Source: SZUA-442 sp963753185
GTDB taxonomy: Bacteria; Actinomycetota; Acidimicrobiia; Spongiisociales; UBA5794
DNA length: 64,000 nt
Direction: 5' to 3'
Assembly (NCBI GenBank): GCA_963753185.1
Contig: CAVWBO010000007.1
Coordinates: 1,612,001 to 1,676,000 of the forward strand
Shown: one piece after another, positions 42,774-51,318 of the stretch
Position numbering within the stretch: position 1 is the stretch's first letter
Layout of the letters: each line of letters begins with the position of its first letter
Notes under the pieces: model-generated
Told to the model about the DNA's origin: nothing
The model's database searches: none
What the model saw: the letters and a program-made list of their open reading frames with translations, nothing else
Made by a program: the position numbers and the translations under genes

Positions 42774-43823
42774 TCAGGACTCGGCGATGAGACCCATCAC
42801 ACCGCTCTCAGCGATCATCGCTGCGAGGTCCTCGACCGTGGTCGGTGGTGGTGAGCGCCACGCAATGGTCGAAACGGGGACGTCGTACAGAGCGGCGAGT
42901 TCGTCGACAGCATCGGACTGGCGTCGTGCCTCCGATGCCCATGCCGCCAGATTGGTCCTGACCGCGACGCGCAGGTCGGGATCATCGATCCCACGCAACG
43001 GTCGCTGGGCATCCTCGGTCCAGACGCTCGGCAGGGCCCGGTTGAACACGATGATCGCGGGTTCGATGCGGATGTCCCCGAGCTCGCGGAAGAAGCGATG
43101 GGTCTCGTGCAGGGGGGTCGGGTCTGCCGTCGTCGCAATCACGGTGGTCGCCGCCCGTAGGTAGCGCTCGATCGTCCTCGATCGCGACGAGAGGGCGTCG
43201 TACATCGTCCGGAGGTCGAGCAGGAAATCCGCGACGTCCGAGAGCATCGGACCTCCGAGGATCGTGTCGGCGATGCGAAGCATCGGCTTCGCGGTGAACC
43301 GGTAGAGGATGCTGCGTCCGGGGAGGTGCGATCCCGTGAGCCACTTGAGGAGTTTCCCGGAGATGAGGTCTCCTGTTGTCGCCGGAGCACGGAAGAAGTC
43401 GATGCCGCCGCCGGACGGCGGTGTATCTACGACGATCACGTCGTACGATCGGGACTCGATGTACTCGGCAGTTCGCTCGCCCGCGGCGTACGCCTGGGCC
43501 GCAGGGAACCGATCGGCGATCGCCCGGAAGTAGGGGTTGACGAGGAGCCGATCTCCCACGTCGGGGTCCGCGTATCGGTGGATGATCGCCTCCCAACTGG
43601 CGGACACGTCGAGCATCGCAGCCGACATGCCTTCGACCATCGTCACGGGGGTGGGCTCGTCGCCGAGCGTCGAAACCCCGAGCGCGTCTGCCAGCCGTTT
43701 CGCGGGATCGATGGTCAGCACCAGCGTCTTGAGTCCTGCTCCTGCGAGCGCCACGCCCAACGCGGCGGACAGTGTCGTCTTGCCGACTCCGCCCGCGCCG
43801 GTCACGACGATCGTTCGTGTCAT
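42774..43823 (-). CDS. ArsA/Get3-like ATPase (first of a pair)
   Basis: 349-residue ATPase of the ArsA/Get3 group. P-loop GAGGVGKTTLSAALGVALA, switch-like TIDPAKRLADALG, and VVVDTPPSGGGIDFF. It lacks the Cys residues of arsenite-binding ArsA and no ars genes are nearby, so arsenic export is unlikely. It overlaps the upstream ArsA-like gene by 4 nt; such gene pairs in mycobacteria (Rv3679/Rv3680) form Get3-like heteromers linked to lipid metabolism, according to published work. A similar role here is inference. Confidence 0.85.
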   Translation of the reverse strand: MTRTIVVTGAGGVGKTTLSAALGVALAGAGLKTLVLTIDPAKRLADALGVSTLGDEPTPVTMVEGMSAAMLDVSASWEAIIHRYADPDVGDRLLVNPYFRAIADRFPAAQAYAAGERTAEYIESRSYDVIVVDTPPSGGGIDFFRAPATTGDLISGKLLKWLTGSHLPGRSILYRFTAKPMLRIADTILGGPMLSDVADFLLDLRTMYDALSSRSRTIERYLRAATTVIATTADPTPLHETHRFFRELGDIRIEPAIIVFNRALPSVWTEDAQRPLRGIDDPDLRVAVRTNLAAWASEARRQSDAVDELAALYDVPVSTIAWRSPPPTTVEDLAAMIAESGVMGLIAES

Positions 43824-44680
43824 CGCGGCTCCTCGATCGCATCTGCGAGCTGGACGGCGACCTCGCCGGGCGTGAGCACCCCTCGCAGGAAGGGCAGCTC
43901 GAGGTCGTGGTCGATCTCGCGCGCCCAGAGATCCTGCTCGAGCTCCATCGACACCTGGAGAGTCGCCGCGTCTCGCGCCGAGCCTGCGGGCAGCCCGTCG
44001 AGGTCCGACGCTGCGATCCCGCTCGCTTCGAGCCAGCGGTTGAGGATGACCATCGGCGGCGGGCAGACGTTGTCTGCGAGCAGCGACTCGATCGATTCGA
44101 CCGTCTCACGCACGGGAAGCTCGGACGGCGTGCACACGAACACGACCTTGGTCACCGACGGATCCTCGAGCGTCCTGGCGAGCCTGTCCGCCTGCCTCCT
44201 CACATTTCCACCGGGAACGAGCTCTGCGATCGTCGTGGGTGCGCGCAGGTACGACTGGAACTGCCCGAGTGAAGGTGCGTCCACCACCACGGCGTCCCAA
44301 ACGTCGCGCCACGCCTCGTAGACCGGCTTTCCGATGCTGATGATCTCTCGGACGCCGGGTGCCGTGTCCGCCAGAACGGAGAGGGCTCCGGCGATCTGCC
44401 TCGTCGGAGCGCCCTGGGGCAGCCTCAGCTGGAGTTTGAGGTACTCGTCGAGCCCGGTCGCCCTGTCCATGACCATCGCGAAGAGGCCTGGCCTGGTCTC
44501 GACCGGCCGGTAGCGGAGGTCGGCACGGCGGAGGTGCGCGGCGAGGCCCGTGCTCTGGCCCATGTCGATCGCGAGGACCCGCTGACCCCTGCGTGCCCGT
44601 TCAATGGCGATCGCTGCGGATACGGCCGACTTCCCTGTGCCACCCTTGCCTGAAACGAAGACGAGATCGCACGTGGTCAT
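43820..44680 (-). CDS. ArsA/Get3-like ATPase (second of a pair)
   Basis: 286-residue partner ATPase with a deviant Walker A (SGKGGTGKSAVSAAIAIE), LAIDMGQSTGLAAHL and VVVDAPSLGQFQSYL. It is shorter than its partner and most divergent in the C-terminal half. ATG 44680 is preferred over GTG 44683 because TAGCCT lies 7 nt before it and no Shine-Dalgarno is present, the leaderless geometry. The overlap with the downstream gene implies equal expression of both subunits. Confidence 0.83.
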   Translation of the reverse strand: MTTCDLVFVSGKGGTGKSAVSAAIAIERARRGQRVLAIDMGQSTGLAAHLRRADLRYRPVETRPGLFAMVMDRATGLDEYLKLQLRLPQGAPTRQIAGALSVLADTAPGVREIISIGKPVYEAWRDVWDAVVVDAPSLGQFQSYLRAPTTIAELVPGGNVRRQADRLARTLEDPSVTKVVFVCTPSELPVRETVESIESLLADNVCPPPMVILNRWLEASGIAASDLDGLPAGSARDAATLQVSMELEQDLWAREIDHDLELPFLRGVLTPGEVAVQLADAIEEPR

Positions 44681-44687
44681 CACGCCG

Positions 44688-44693
44688 AGGCTA
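44688..44693 (-). promoter_or_regulatory. -10-like hexamer TAGCCT, leaderless start of the ATPase pair
   Basis: On the minus strand TAGCCT is followed by 7 nt and ATG 44680. No ribosome site is present. Confidence 0.45.
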
Positions 44694-44757
44694 GTTCTCG
44701 TGGTCGGAGTGTTCGCCTACGCTTGGGCGATGTAGCCGGAATGGGCAAGGAGACATC

Positions 44758-44970
44758 GTGGCGCAACTGGACATGGACGACTTCCTCAGGCGATTCGCCG
44801 AGCGGGCCGAGGCCGTCAAGGAACGTGGCGTACCGCCCCTCGAGGGTCAGGCCCGCAAAGCGTTCATCGATTCGGCCGAGAAGGATTTCCTCGACTACTC
44901 GTTGATCGCCTCCGCATCGTGGACGGTCGACGACGGCCACCTGGTGCTGAGGATCCCGCTCTCAGGCTGA
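44758..44970 (+). CDS. Small conserved-looking protein, unknown
   Basis: 70-residue soluble protein, not recognised. The first two thirds look helical and charged (MDDFLRRFAERAEAVKERG, QARKAFIDSAEKDFLDYSL) and the end is a beta hairpin (SWTVDDGHLVLRIPLSG). GTG 44758 has AAGGAG at 5 nt distance, which argues for a real gene. It diverges from the ATPase pair and its last 9 nt overlap the convergent ThyX-like gene. Any link to the ATPases is only by position. Confidence 0.6.
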   Translation: MAQLDMDDFLRRFAERAEAVKERGVPPLEGQARKAFIDSAEKDFLDYSLIASASWTVDDGHLVLRIPLSG

Positions 44971-46608
44971 GGGATCGTCGATCCCGAGATCTGCCCGCCT
45001 GGCGGCTGCCCTCCGTTCGGTTTCGATGCGGGCGAGGTCGTAGTCCTCGTGGTCGACGAAGGTCATTGCATCGGCGATCCTGCGGTGGCCTGCGACGTCA
45101 CGGATCTGGTCGTGCATGATCTGGCAGACCCGCCGGTAGTCCGGGTGGCCACCCTGCTGGGTTCGCAGTTCGAGCATGTGGAACGCCTCGCGTGCATTCA
45201 GGTTCATCGCGAACCGGATGTTGAACGCAAAGGGGATGGCATATTGTGCAACCGAGCTCGACGTGCGGGACGAGAGCGCTGCGTGGTACTCCGCGAGGTC
45301 ATCCATGGCGCCGTCCCACTCCGACTCGGCCCCGATGTCGATGACCGATTGCGGAGTGATGTAACCGTGGTCGACGCCGAGGTCCTGCCACTCGATGGTG
45401 AGCATCCGGTGGCGCTGCAGGTCGCGGAAGATCCCGTAGTCGCACAGGATGTCGAAGCGATAGAAGGTCTGCTCCATCGCGCGGCCGGGTTTGTGGCGTC
45501 GATTGGTGCGGGTCCCGATGTACGCACCGAAGATCTCATCGATCTCGGACTCAGACATCGCGTCGACGATCCCTCGAATCTGGGCTTCGGGGAGGTTGGA
45601 TGCGCCGTACAGGGCGGCTGCCGCGACCTTGCGCTCCCCGTCACGGTCGTAGTCGACGAGTGTCACGGCAGGAGCCCGTTGGGTGTCAGACGACAGCCGT
45701 GCTGCCAATACCTCCATCGCGCGGCGATTGTCCGACAAGTACTCTGTCCATGCGCCGCCCCTGTCGGGGACATCGACACGCTTCATGAAGGATGGGATCA
45801 TCGTGCGCAGCTCACGAAGCATCTCGGTTCCGCACCACTGCACCTCCTCGAGTGGATGGGCTGCCATGCGCAGGAGGAGGGACTCGTAGGCCTGACCTGA
45901 CGCGAATACGCCGACGTTCGAGAGGGTCGCGGCAGGCAGGAGGCCCCGTGCGTCGTCGCACGCCTTCGCCCTGATGGTCGACCTCCACACGAAGGACGAG
46001 TCGCCATCCTGGCGGGGATAGAGCTCCTCGTAGTAGGTGACGAGCCTGCCCACGATCGCGCTGTAGGTCTCGAAGAGTCCGTCCATCGTCGTCGTGTACT
46101 CGTCCGCGAGGCCTGCGCCGGCGATCTCGGAAGGGACCACGTACCGAAAGCGACCACCGAGTCGGGTGTCGTAGAAGATGTAGCGCGTCGATTGCTCGAG
46201 GTACGACGCGAGGCGCCCCCACTCGAGCACCTTCGTGAGGATGTTCGATGCCTGTTCGACGGCGACGTGGGCGGCGCCGAGCTGCGCTACCGAGTCGTCC
46301 CCGTACTGGGTGAAGACCCTGTCGTAGAGCTGCTCGGCGCGTTCGAGCCCGACGGTGTCACTGTCGGACCTTGCTGTCGCGATGTGTCGGATTCCGAGGT
46401 CCGGGTCGGCAGCGAACTCATCGAGGAACAGTCGCCGGACCGACTTGTCCGACCTGCTGTAGCGTGCGAAGAGTGCCCCTTTGACGACCTCCGGGAGGTT
46501 CCGTATCCCGAACACCGGACGATCGAGATTCGTGAAGAACGGTTCGAGGGTCGCTCGCTCGCCATCGGTGAACGTCTCGATGTGGAAGGGTGGGGGAGTG
46601 GGTGTCAC
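44962..46608 (-). CDS. Tandem ThyX-fold protein, probably not a standard thymidylate synthase
   Basis: 548 residues, about twice the size of ThyX. Both halves show ThyX-like blocks: EQASNILTKVLEWGRLASYLEQSTRY and RAKACDDARGLLPAATLSNVG in the first (quoted in parts: SYLEQSTRYIFYD, DDARGLLPAATLSN), and DLQRHRMLTIEWQDLGVDHG with LRTQQGGHPDYRRVCQIMHDQI-type sequence in the second. The ThyX motif RHRxxSxNExSxRY is only partly kept (RHRMLTIEWQDL), and the first half lacks RHR. FAD/dUMP activity is doubtful. GTG 46608 is chosen for the AGGAG upstream; GTG 46632 overlaps a TACGGT promoter hexamer. Confidence 0.75.
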   Translation of the reverse strand: MTPTPPPFHIETFTDGERATLEPFFTNLDRPVFGIRNLPEVVKGALFARYSRSDKSVRRLFLDEFAADPDLGIRHIATARSDSDTVGLERAEQLYDRVFTQYGDDSVAQLGAAHVAVEQASNILTKVLEWGRLASYLEQSTRYIFYDTRLGGRFRYVVPSEIAGAGLADEYTTTMDGLFETYSAIVGRLVTYYEELYPRQDGDSSFVWRSTIRAKACDDARGLLPAATLSNVGVFASGQAYESLLLRMAAHPLEEVQWCGTEMLRELRTMIPSFMKRVDVPDRGGAWTEYLSDNRRAMEVLAARLSSDTQRAPAVTLVDYDRDGERKVAAAALYGASNLPEAQIRGIVDAMSESEIDEIFGAYIGTRTNRRHKPGRAMEQTFYRFDILCDYGIFRDLQRHRMLTIEWQDLGVDHGYITPQSVIDIGAESEWDGAMDDLAEYHAALSSRTSSSVAQYAIPFAFNIRFAMNLNAREAFHMLELRTQQGGHPDYRRVCQIMHDQIRDVAGHRRIADAMTFVDHEDYDLARIETERRAAARRADLGIDDPSA

Positions 46609-46674
46609 GTCCTGGTCTCCTGGGTGAGGCACCGTACACCCAGCGGGGGGTCCTCTTCAATTCCGCCGCCTCGG

Positions 46675-46680
46675 TAGCCT
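46675..46680 (+). promoter_or_regulatory. -10-like hexamer TAGCCT, leaderless start
   Basis: TAGCCT is followed by 6 nt and GTG 46687. No ribosome site is seen. Confidence 0.42.
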
Positions 46681-46686
46681 CGCTCC

Positions 46687-46935
46687 GTGGCCTTCGTTCG
46701 TTTCGTACTCGGCGTTCTGATCGCTGTGACGGTGGTCGTCGCGGCGATCCCTGCGGTCGTGCTGGTGGACCTCGTGTCGGGTGGGACGGGTCTCGGGCTG
46801 TGCCCTGACGGCCTCGGGACGTGCACGACCTCCATCTACACCATGGCCGAACTGACGGTGATCCTCGCGATCGTCCTCGGCATCCTCGGCGCCGGCATGG
46901 CGCTGTGCGTCCGATTGCTTCGCCGTGTGCGCTGA
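46687..46935 (+). CDS. Small two-helix membrane protein, unknown
   Basis: 82 residues with two transmembrane helices (FVRFVLGVLIAVTVVVAAIP, residues 3-22, and ELTVILAIVLGILGAGMALC) joined by an extracytoplasmic loop that carries a cysteine pair (GLCPDGLGTCTTSIY), and a basic end (VRLLRRVR). No family recognised. It precedes another small membrane gene by 17 nt. Confidence 0.55.
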   Translation: MAFVRFVLGVLIAVTVVVAAIPAVVLVDLVSGGTGLGLCPDGLGTCTTSIYTMAELTVILAIVLGILGAGMALCVRLLRRVR

Positions 46936-46940
46936 CGAAG

Positions 46941-46946
46941 TACGCT
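46941..46946 (+). promoter_or_regulatory. -10-like hexamer TACGCT, leaderless start
   Basis: TACGCT is followed by 6 nt and ATG 46953, so the second small membrane gene may have its own leaderless transcript. Confidence 0.42.
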
Positions 46947-46952
46947 CGCACC

Positions 46953-47399
46953 ATGGATCGATTCGACGATGACGTACGCGAGCCTTCGATGCCTCTGCGT
47001 GAAAGGCTCCCCGACTATGCCGCCGTGTTCGGAGTCGGGCTCGCAGCATGCGTCGCCGTCGGGCTCGTGGTCTTCGTCCTGTCGACCGTGTCCCTGGCAT
47101 CGTCCATCGGCTACACGGTCATCCTCTACGGTGTCGTCCTCATGCTCGCGGGTGGCGCGACCGGTGGGGGGTACACCAACCTCGGAATGGGGGCGGTCGG
47201 CGCAATGTTCGGATCTCGACGTACCGATGAGCCCCACGAGAACCTCGGTCGGACATGGTCGGGAAGGGGCAGGGTCGATCCTGCGGAGCGCCTCGAGCGT
47301 GGGCTGCGCCCCGACGCGAACCCGCGGGCGTTCTGGCAGGTGATCGGTGGGGTCTCGTACCTGGCGATCGGCCTTGCCGTGGTGGTGATCTGGTCCTAA
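46953..47399 (+). CDS. Three-helix membrane protein, unknown
   Basis: 148 residues. An acidic start (MDRFDDDVREPSMPLRERL) leads into two adjacent helices (YAAVFGVGLAACVAVGLVVFVL and SSIGYTVILYGVVLMLAGGA), a glycine-rich cytoplasmic stretch (GGGYTNLGMGAVGAMFGS), a charged region and a final helix (GVSYLAIGLAVVVIWS). No motif of known function. The start is the first Met in the protein-like part. It ends 4 nt into the convergent thioesterase gene. Confidence 0.6.
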   Translation: MDRFDDDVREPSMPLRERLPDYAAVFGVGLAACVAVGLVVFVLSTVSLASSIGYTVILYGVVLMLAGGATGGGYTNLGMGAVGAMFGSRRTDEPHENLGRTWSGRGRVDPAERLERGLRPDANPRAFWQVIGGVSYLAIGLAVVVIWS

Positions 47400-47842
47400 T
47401 CGAACGCCGCGGCGGTGTGCTCGTGTGCGACGACGAACAGTCCACTCGAGGTGGCCACCGTCCTGTCCGCTCCCTCCATGCGTGCATCGACAAGGAGGCG
47501 TCTGCCCCGACGTTCGCGAACGACTCCGTGGAGGGTGTACCTGGCGTCCGTGTGCGCAGGGGTCAGGTAGCGGATCTCGAGCCTCGCGGTGAACACGAGG
47601 ACTCCCTCGGTCAGCATTGCGGACCATGCCGACGCCTCATCGAGTGCGGCCGCAACGACGCCACCATGGAGCGTCGACGCGAACCCTTCGTACTCGGGTC
47701 GGGGAACGAAGGTCGCGGTCACCTCGTCCCGATCCACCATGAAGTCCTCGAGGTGGAGTCCGATGGGGTTGCCGGGGCCGCAACCGAAGCAGCGGTCGTA
47801 CCGAGCTCGCAAGCTGGCAATCCGCTCCGGTGACGCCGTCAT
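47396..47842 (-). CDS. Hotdog-fold acyl-CoA thioesterase (PaaI-like)
   Basis: 148-residue hotdog protein. It has the CFGCGPGNPIGLHLEDF motif common to this subgroup and the hotdog helix HGGVVAAALDEASAW, with the conserved HGG and the acidic residue of the catalytic region. Start 47842 has GAGGAGGGG 8 nt upstream, clearly better than the longer frame. Substrate is unknown. It diverges from nth across 116 nt. Confidence 0.83.
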   Translation of the reverse strand: MTASPERIASLRARYDRCFGCGPGNPIGLHLEDFMVDRDEVTATFVPRPEYEGFASTLHGGVVAAALDEASAWSAMLTEGVLVFTARLEIRYLTPAHTDARYTLHGVVRERRGRRLLVDARMEGADRTVATSSGLFVVAHEHTAAAFD

Positions 47843-47944
47843 CGGCGATCCCCTCCTCCGGTCGGGACCGGTCGTCGAGCGTTCGAGCCGTCGCACCGCC
47901 GATGGGTCGCGCGGCGTGCTTCATCGCGGTTCACCGGGCCACGG

Positions 47945-47950
47945 TACCAT
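47945..47950 (+). promoter_or_regulatory. -10-like hexamer TACCAT, leaderless start of nth
   Basis: TACCAT is followed by 8 nt and ATG 47959 with no ribosome site. On the other strand TACCGT overlaps it and could serve the thioesterase gene. Confidence 0.45.
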
Positions 47951-47958
47951 CGCCCGCC

Positions 47959-48633
47959 ATGGCGCCAACCCACACCGAGGAACCGTCCCCTCAGGAGAAA
48001 CGCAATGCACGCGTCATCCTCAGGAGGCTCAGGACCCGGTATCCGGAGATGCACACCGCGCTCGAGTACCAGGACGCGTGGCAGCTCCTGGTTGCGACGG
48101 TGCTGTCCGCCCAGACGACGGATGAGAACGTCAATCGGGTGGCACCCGTCCTGTTCGACCGCTACCCGACACCGGAGGACCTCGCATCCGCCGATCCGGA
48201 GGAGGTCGAGCGCATCATCTACTCGACCGGGTTCTACCGACAGAAGACGAAGAGCGTCACCGCCCTCGCCGCTGACCTCGTGGCGTCCCACGGCGGTGAG
48301 GTCCCGAGGGACCTCGATGCGCTCACGAAGCTTCGTGGTGTCGGCCGCAAGACCGCATCGGTCGTCCTTGCCGAGGTGTGGGGCGATCCAGCGATCGCAG
48401 TCGACACGCATGTCAAGCGGGTCACGAATCGGCTGGGCATCACCCACTCCCCGGACCCTGCCAGGATCGAGCGTGAGCTCATGGGCCTGTACCCGAAGAA
48501 GGACTGGGCGGGCGTATCGATGCGGTTCATCCAGTTCGGTCGCGAGGTCTGCGATGCGCGGTCGCCGCGTTGTTGGGAGTGTCCCCTCGCAGATCGGTGC
48601 AGGTTCGAGCCGAAGGCGACACCAACGGTGTGA
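47959..48633 (+). CDS. nth: Endonuclease III
   Basis: Base-excision repair glycosylase/AP lyase for oxidised pyrimidines. 224 residues. Helix-hairpin-helix LRGVGRKTASVVL with the catalytic Lys, catalytic Asp in VDTHVKRVTNRLG, and the [4Fe-4S] cluster spacing C-x6-C-x2-C-x5-C in CDARSPRCWECPLADRC. It has a short extra N-terminus (APTHTEEPSPQEKR). Its stop overlaps the MATE transporter GTG, so the two are co-transcribed. Confidence 0.95.
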   Translation: MAPTHTEEPSPQEKRNARVILRRLRTRYPEMHTALEYQDAWQLLVATVLSAQTTDENVNRVAPVLFDRYPTPEDLASADPEEVERIIYSTGFYRQKTKSVTALAADLVASHGGEVPRDLDALTKLRGVGRKTASVVLAEVWGDPAIAVDTHVKRVTNRLGITHSPDPARIERELMGLYPKKDWAGVSMRFIQFGREVCDARSPRCWECPLADRCRFEPKATPTV

Positions 48634-49985
48634 CTCGGTCCCTGCCATTGGCCCTGCGACGCAACCCGAGAGACCGGATGATCGCGGCCCTCGCGATCCC
48701 CGCCCTCGGGACCCTGGCGATGGACCCTCTCGTGTCGATCGTCGACACCGCCTGGGTAGCGAGACTCGGGACGGAGGCACTCGCCGCCCTCGCGATCGCA
48801 TCGGCGGTCTTCGCTGCCGTGTTCTCGATCTTCAACTTCGTCCACATGACGATCACCCCGCTCGTGGCGGGCGAGGTCGGGGCCGGTCGGACTGATCGCG
48901 CGGGCGCCGTGTCGAGGGGGGCACTCGGTGTGTCCTTCGGCATCGGCCTCGTCGTCGGGCTCGTGGCGATCGCCTTCTCCGACGCGATCGTCGCATTGTT
49001 CGGAGCAGCCCCAGACGTCGCCGAACTGGCGTCGGATTACCTACGGATCCGGTTCATAGCGCTGCCGATGATGCTCGTCGCGATGGTGGGACACGGGATC
49101 TTCCGCGGCCACTCGGACACGAGGACGCCACTGTGGGTGGCGGTGGGCATGAATGCCATGAATCTCATCCTCGATCCGTTGTTGATATTCGGGCTCGGGC
49201 TCGGCGTCGCCGGTGCGGCGTGGGCAACCGTCGTTGCACAGACGATCGCGGCCGTGTGGTTCCTCGTGCTGATCCTCGGGACACAACGTGAGCGTCTCGG
49301 TACCGACGCTCCTGTGGGGGACCTCGGTTCCCTCGGAATCGGCAGGATCCTCGATGCCGGCTGGCCGATGATGGTTCGGAGCGCGGCGCTGCTCGCGGCC
49401 CTGACGGCAACGACCGTGGCGGCGTCGCGCATCGGAACGGATCAGGTCGCTGCCCACCAGATCGCGATCCAGGTGTGGCTTTTCCTCTCCTTCGTGCTCG
49501 ACTCGTTCGCCGTCGCCGCACAGGCGATGGTCGGCACGGATCTCGGCGCAGGGTCCGTAGCTTCGGCCCGAGGGATCGCGAACCGGTTGCTCGTCCTCGG
49601 ATTCGTGGCGGGGGCCGCCCTGTCCGTTGGGCTCGCCCTCACGGCAGGCCTCATACCTGGGCTCTTCTCGGTCGACGATGCGGTGGGCGCAGAGCTCGAT
49701 TCGATCTATCCGTTCGTCGTCCTGCTGCAGCCTCTGACGGCGCTCGTGTACGTATGGGACGGCATCGCCATAGGGGCAAGCGCCTTCAGGTATCTCGCCG
49801 CGTCGATGGTCGTGGCGGGCGTCGTGACGATTGCGGCGCTCGCGACCGTCGGCGACACGCTGGTGGGCGTGTGGTTCGCGATCACGCTGCTCACCGTCAC
49901 CCGGCTGGCGGCGTTCGTGGTGTGGCACCCCGGGTGGCCACGGGCCGGCGTACCAGGTCCATCCCGCGCGTCTCGGGCAACCTGA
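48630..49985 (+). CDS. MATE family efflux transporter
   Basis: 451-residue membrane protein with about twelve helices in two similar halves, typical of DinF/NorM-like MATE transporters that export drugs or metabolites by Na+ or H+ antiport. The first helix block has MDPLVSIVDTAWVARLGTEALAALAIA, the family's hallmark (in parts: LVSIVDTAWVARLG), and a corresponding block is at FLSFVLDSFAVAAQAMVG. GTG 48630 overlaps the nth stop. The 3' end overlaps the convergent MFS gene by 89 nt. Confidence 0.88.
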   Translation: MTRSLPLALRRNPRDRMIAALAIPALGTLAMDPLVSIVDTAWVARLGTEALAALAIASAVFAAVFSIFNFVHMTITPLVAGEVGAGRTDRAGAVSRGALGVSFGIGLVVGLVAIAFSDAIVALFGAAPDVAELASDYLRIRFIALPMMLVAMVGHGIFRGHSDTRTPLWVAVGMNAMNLILDPLLIFGLGLGVAGAAWATVVAQTIAAVWFLVLILGTQRERLGTDAPVGDLGSLGIGRILDAGWPMMVRSAALLAALTATTVAASRIGTDQVAAHQIAIQVWLFLSFVLDSFAVAAQAMVGTDLGAGSVASARGIANRLLVLGFVAGAALSVGLALTAGLIPGLFSVDDAVGAELDSIYPFVVLLQPLTALVYVWDGIAIGASAFRYLAASMVVAGVVTIAALATVGDTLVGVWFAITLLTVTRLAAFVVWHPGWPRAGVPGPSRASRAT

Positions 49986-51153
49986 GGACCAGGAGCATCG
50001 AAACGACGAGTCCCGCGCCGAGCCCCGACACCGTCGCGGCGAGCCCGATCGTGTCGATGAGCCACGCACCGATGCCGAAGCCGGCGATGCTTCCGACGAT
50101 TGCCGCGTTCGTGACCCATGCGTTCGCCGTTGCGCGAACCCTTGTCGGGAAGAGCTCCGATCGATGCGCTCCGAACGACGGGGTCAGCATCGTGGCTCCG
50201 AGCGTCGCGAGGAATATCGAGGCGGCGAGGAACCACCCGGAGTCGAGTGCGTAGAACCCGACTCCTCCCACGAGCCCGATCGCGAGTGCTGCAACGGACG
50301 TCGGTCGGCGTCCGTACCGATCGGCAGCCCGACCTCCGACGAGGAGCCCGACTGCCCCGACTCCGGAGAAGACGATGAGGAGGAATCGAGCGGCGCCGGT
50401 ATCCCAATCGAGGTCGTTGATCAGCCGTTCGAGAACGAAGTCGAACGCCGGGGATGAGAATGCAGCGACGAAGAACGAGATCCCCGCGAGCGGCCAGAAG
50501 TGCTTGGAGAGGCCCATGTCGAGCGCCTTCACGAACGCGATCCGGGGTCCCGGTGTGAACGCGCGGCTCTCCGGGAGGTACCGCGAGAGCATCGGGAGGA
50601 ACAGGAGGCCGAGCGCCGCAAGCCCGAACAGGACACGCCACGCATTGTCGTTTCGCTCTGCGATCGGCAACAGGATGAGGCCGAGGCCGACACCCATCGA
50701 ACCGGCGAGCCCCAGAACGCCGATGCCGAGTGCTCGGACGCCTGGCTGGAGTTCCTCCGCTATCAGGACGAGCGTCAAGGCAGCCAACGCGACGACGGCG
50801 AGCCGAACGATGGCCTGCGAGACAACGTACGCGGGAACCGATGGTATCAGTGCGGTTGCGAGGCTTCCGAAGAGCAGGAGTGCGAATGCCGCCAGGATCG
50901 GTCGTTTGCGTCCGTGGGTGTCGGCGGACATCGCGAAGAGCACGCCGAGAAGTGACACTGCCCTGACGATCGCGAACACGGCACTCATCTGACCTTCCGT
51001 GAGGTCGAGAGCGGTACGTGCAAACGGCAGGGTGTGGGGCATCTGGCTGCCCGCGTAGCCTGCCACGAATCCCATGATCGACGTGAGGAACAGGATGCGC
51101 CTGTCCCCACTCGAGAACGCGGTCAACTGTCGAGTTGAGTTCGGGAGACCCAT
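49897..51153 (-). CDS. MFS transporter
   Basis: 418-residue major facilitator with twelve predicted helices. The loop 2-3 motif is FAMSADTHGRKRPI and its repeat in the second half is GGRAADRYGRRPTS; both carry the conserved Asp, Gly and Arg. Sugar-porter-like features are present (PESRAF after helix 6, PETRG at the end), so a sugar or small-acid substrate is possible. ATG 51153 has GAAGG upstream, and TATCCT (51184-51179) is a likely -10. Confidence 0.85.
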   Translation of the reverse strand: MGLPNSTRQLTAFSSGDRRILFLTSIMGFVAGYAGSQMPHTLPFARTALDLTEGQMSAVFAIVRAVSLLGVLFAMSADTHGRKRPILAAFALLLFGSLATALIPSVPAYVVSQAIVRLAVVALAALTLVLIAEELQPGVRALGIGVLGLAGSMGVGLGLILLPIAERNDNAWRVLFGLAALGLLFLPMLSRYLPESRAFTPGPRIAFVKALDMGLSKHFWPLAGISFFVAAFSSPAFDFVLERLINDLDWDTGAARFLLIVFSGVGAVGLLVGGRAADRYGRRPTSVAALAIGLVGGVGFYALDSGWFLAASIFLATLGATMLTPSFGAHRSELFPTRVRATANAWVTNAAIVGSIAGFGIGAWLIDTIGLAATVSGLGAGLVVSMLLVLRLPETRGMDLVRRPVATRGATPRTPPAG

Positions 51154-51318
51154 CGTGCCTTCGTCGACGACGGCGGTGAGGATAGTGGCGTTCGGCCCGG
51201 GGAGGCATCGACCAGATGCGACCCCGAGCTCTGTCCTGGTTCATTGCCATCGTGTGAAGTGGGAACATCAGCGACCCCCGTACCGTTGACCATCCGACGA
51301 TCCCGGACCAGGGCAACC

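Noticed and set aside
42774..44680. Arsenic-export ATPase annotation for the ArsA-like pair
   Set aside because: No arsenite-binding cysteines and no arsB/arsR neighbours.
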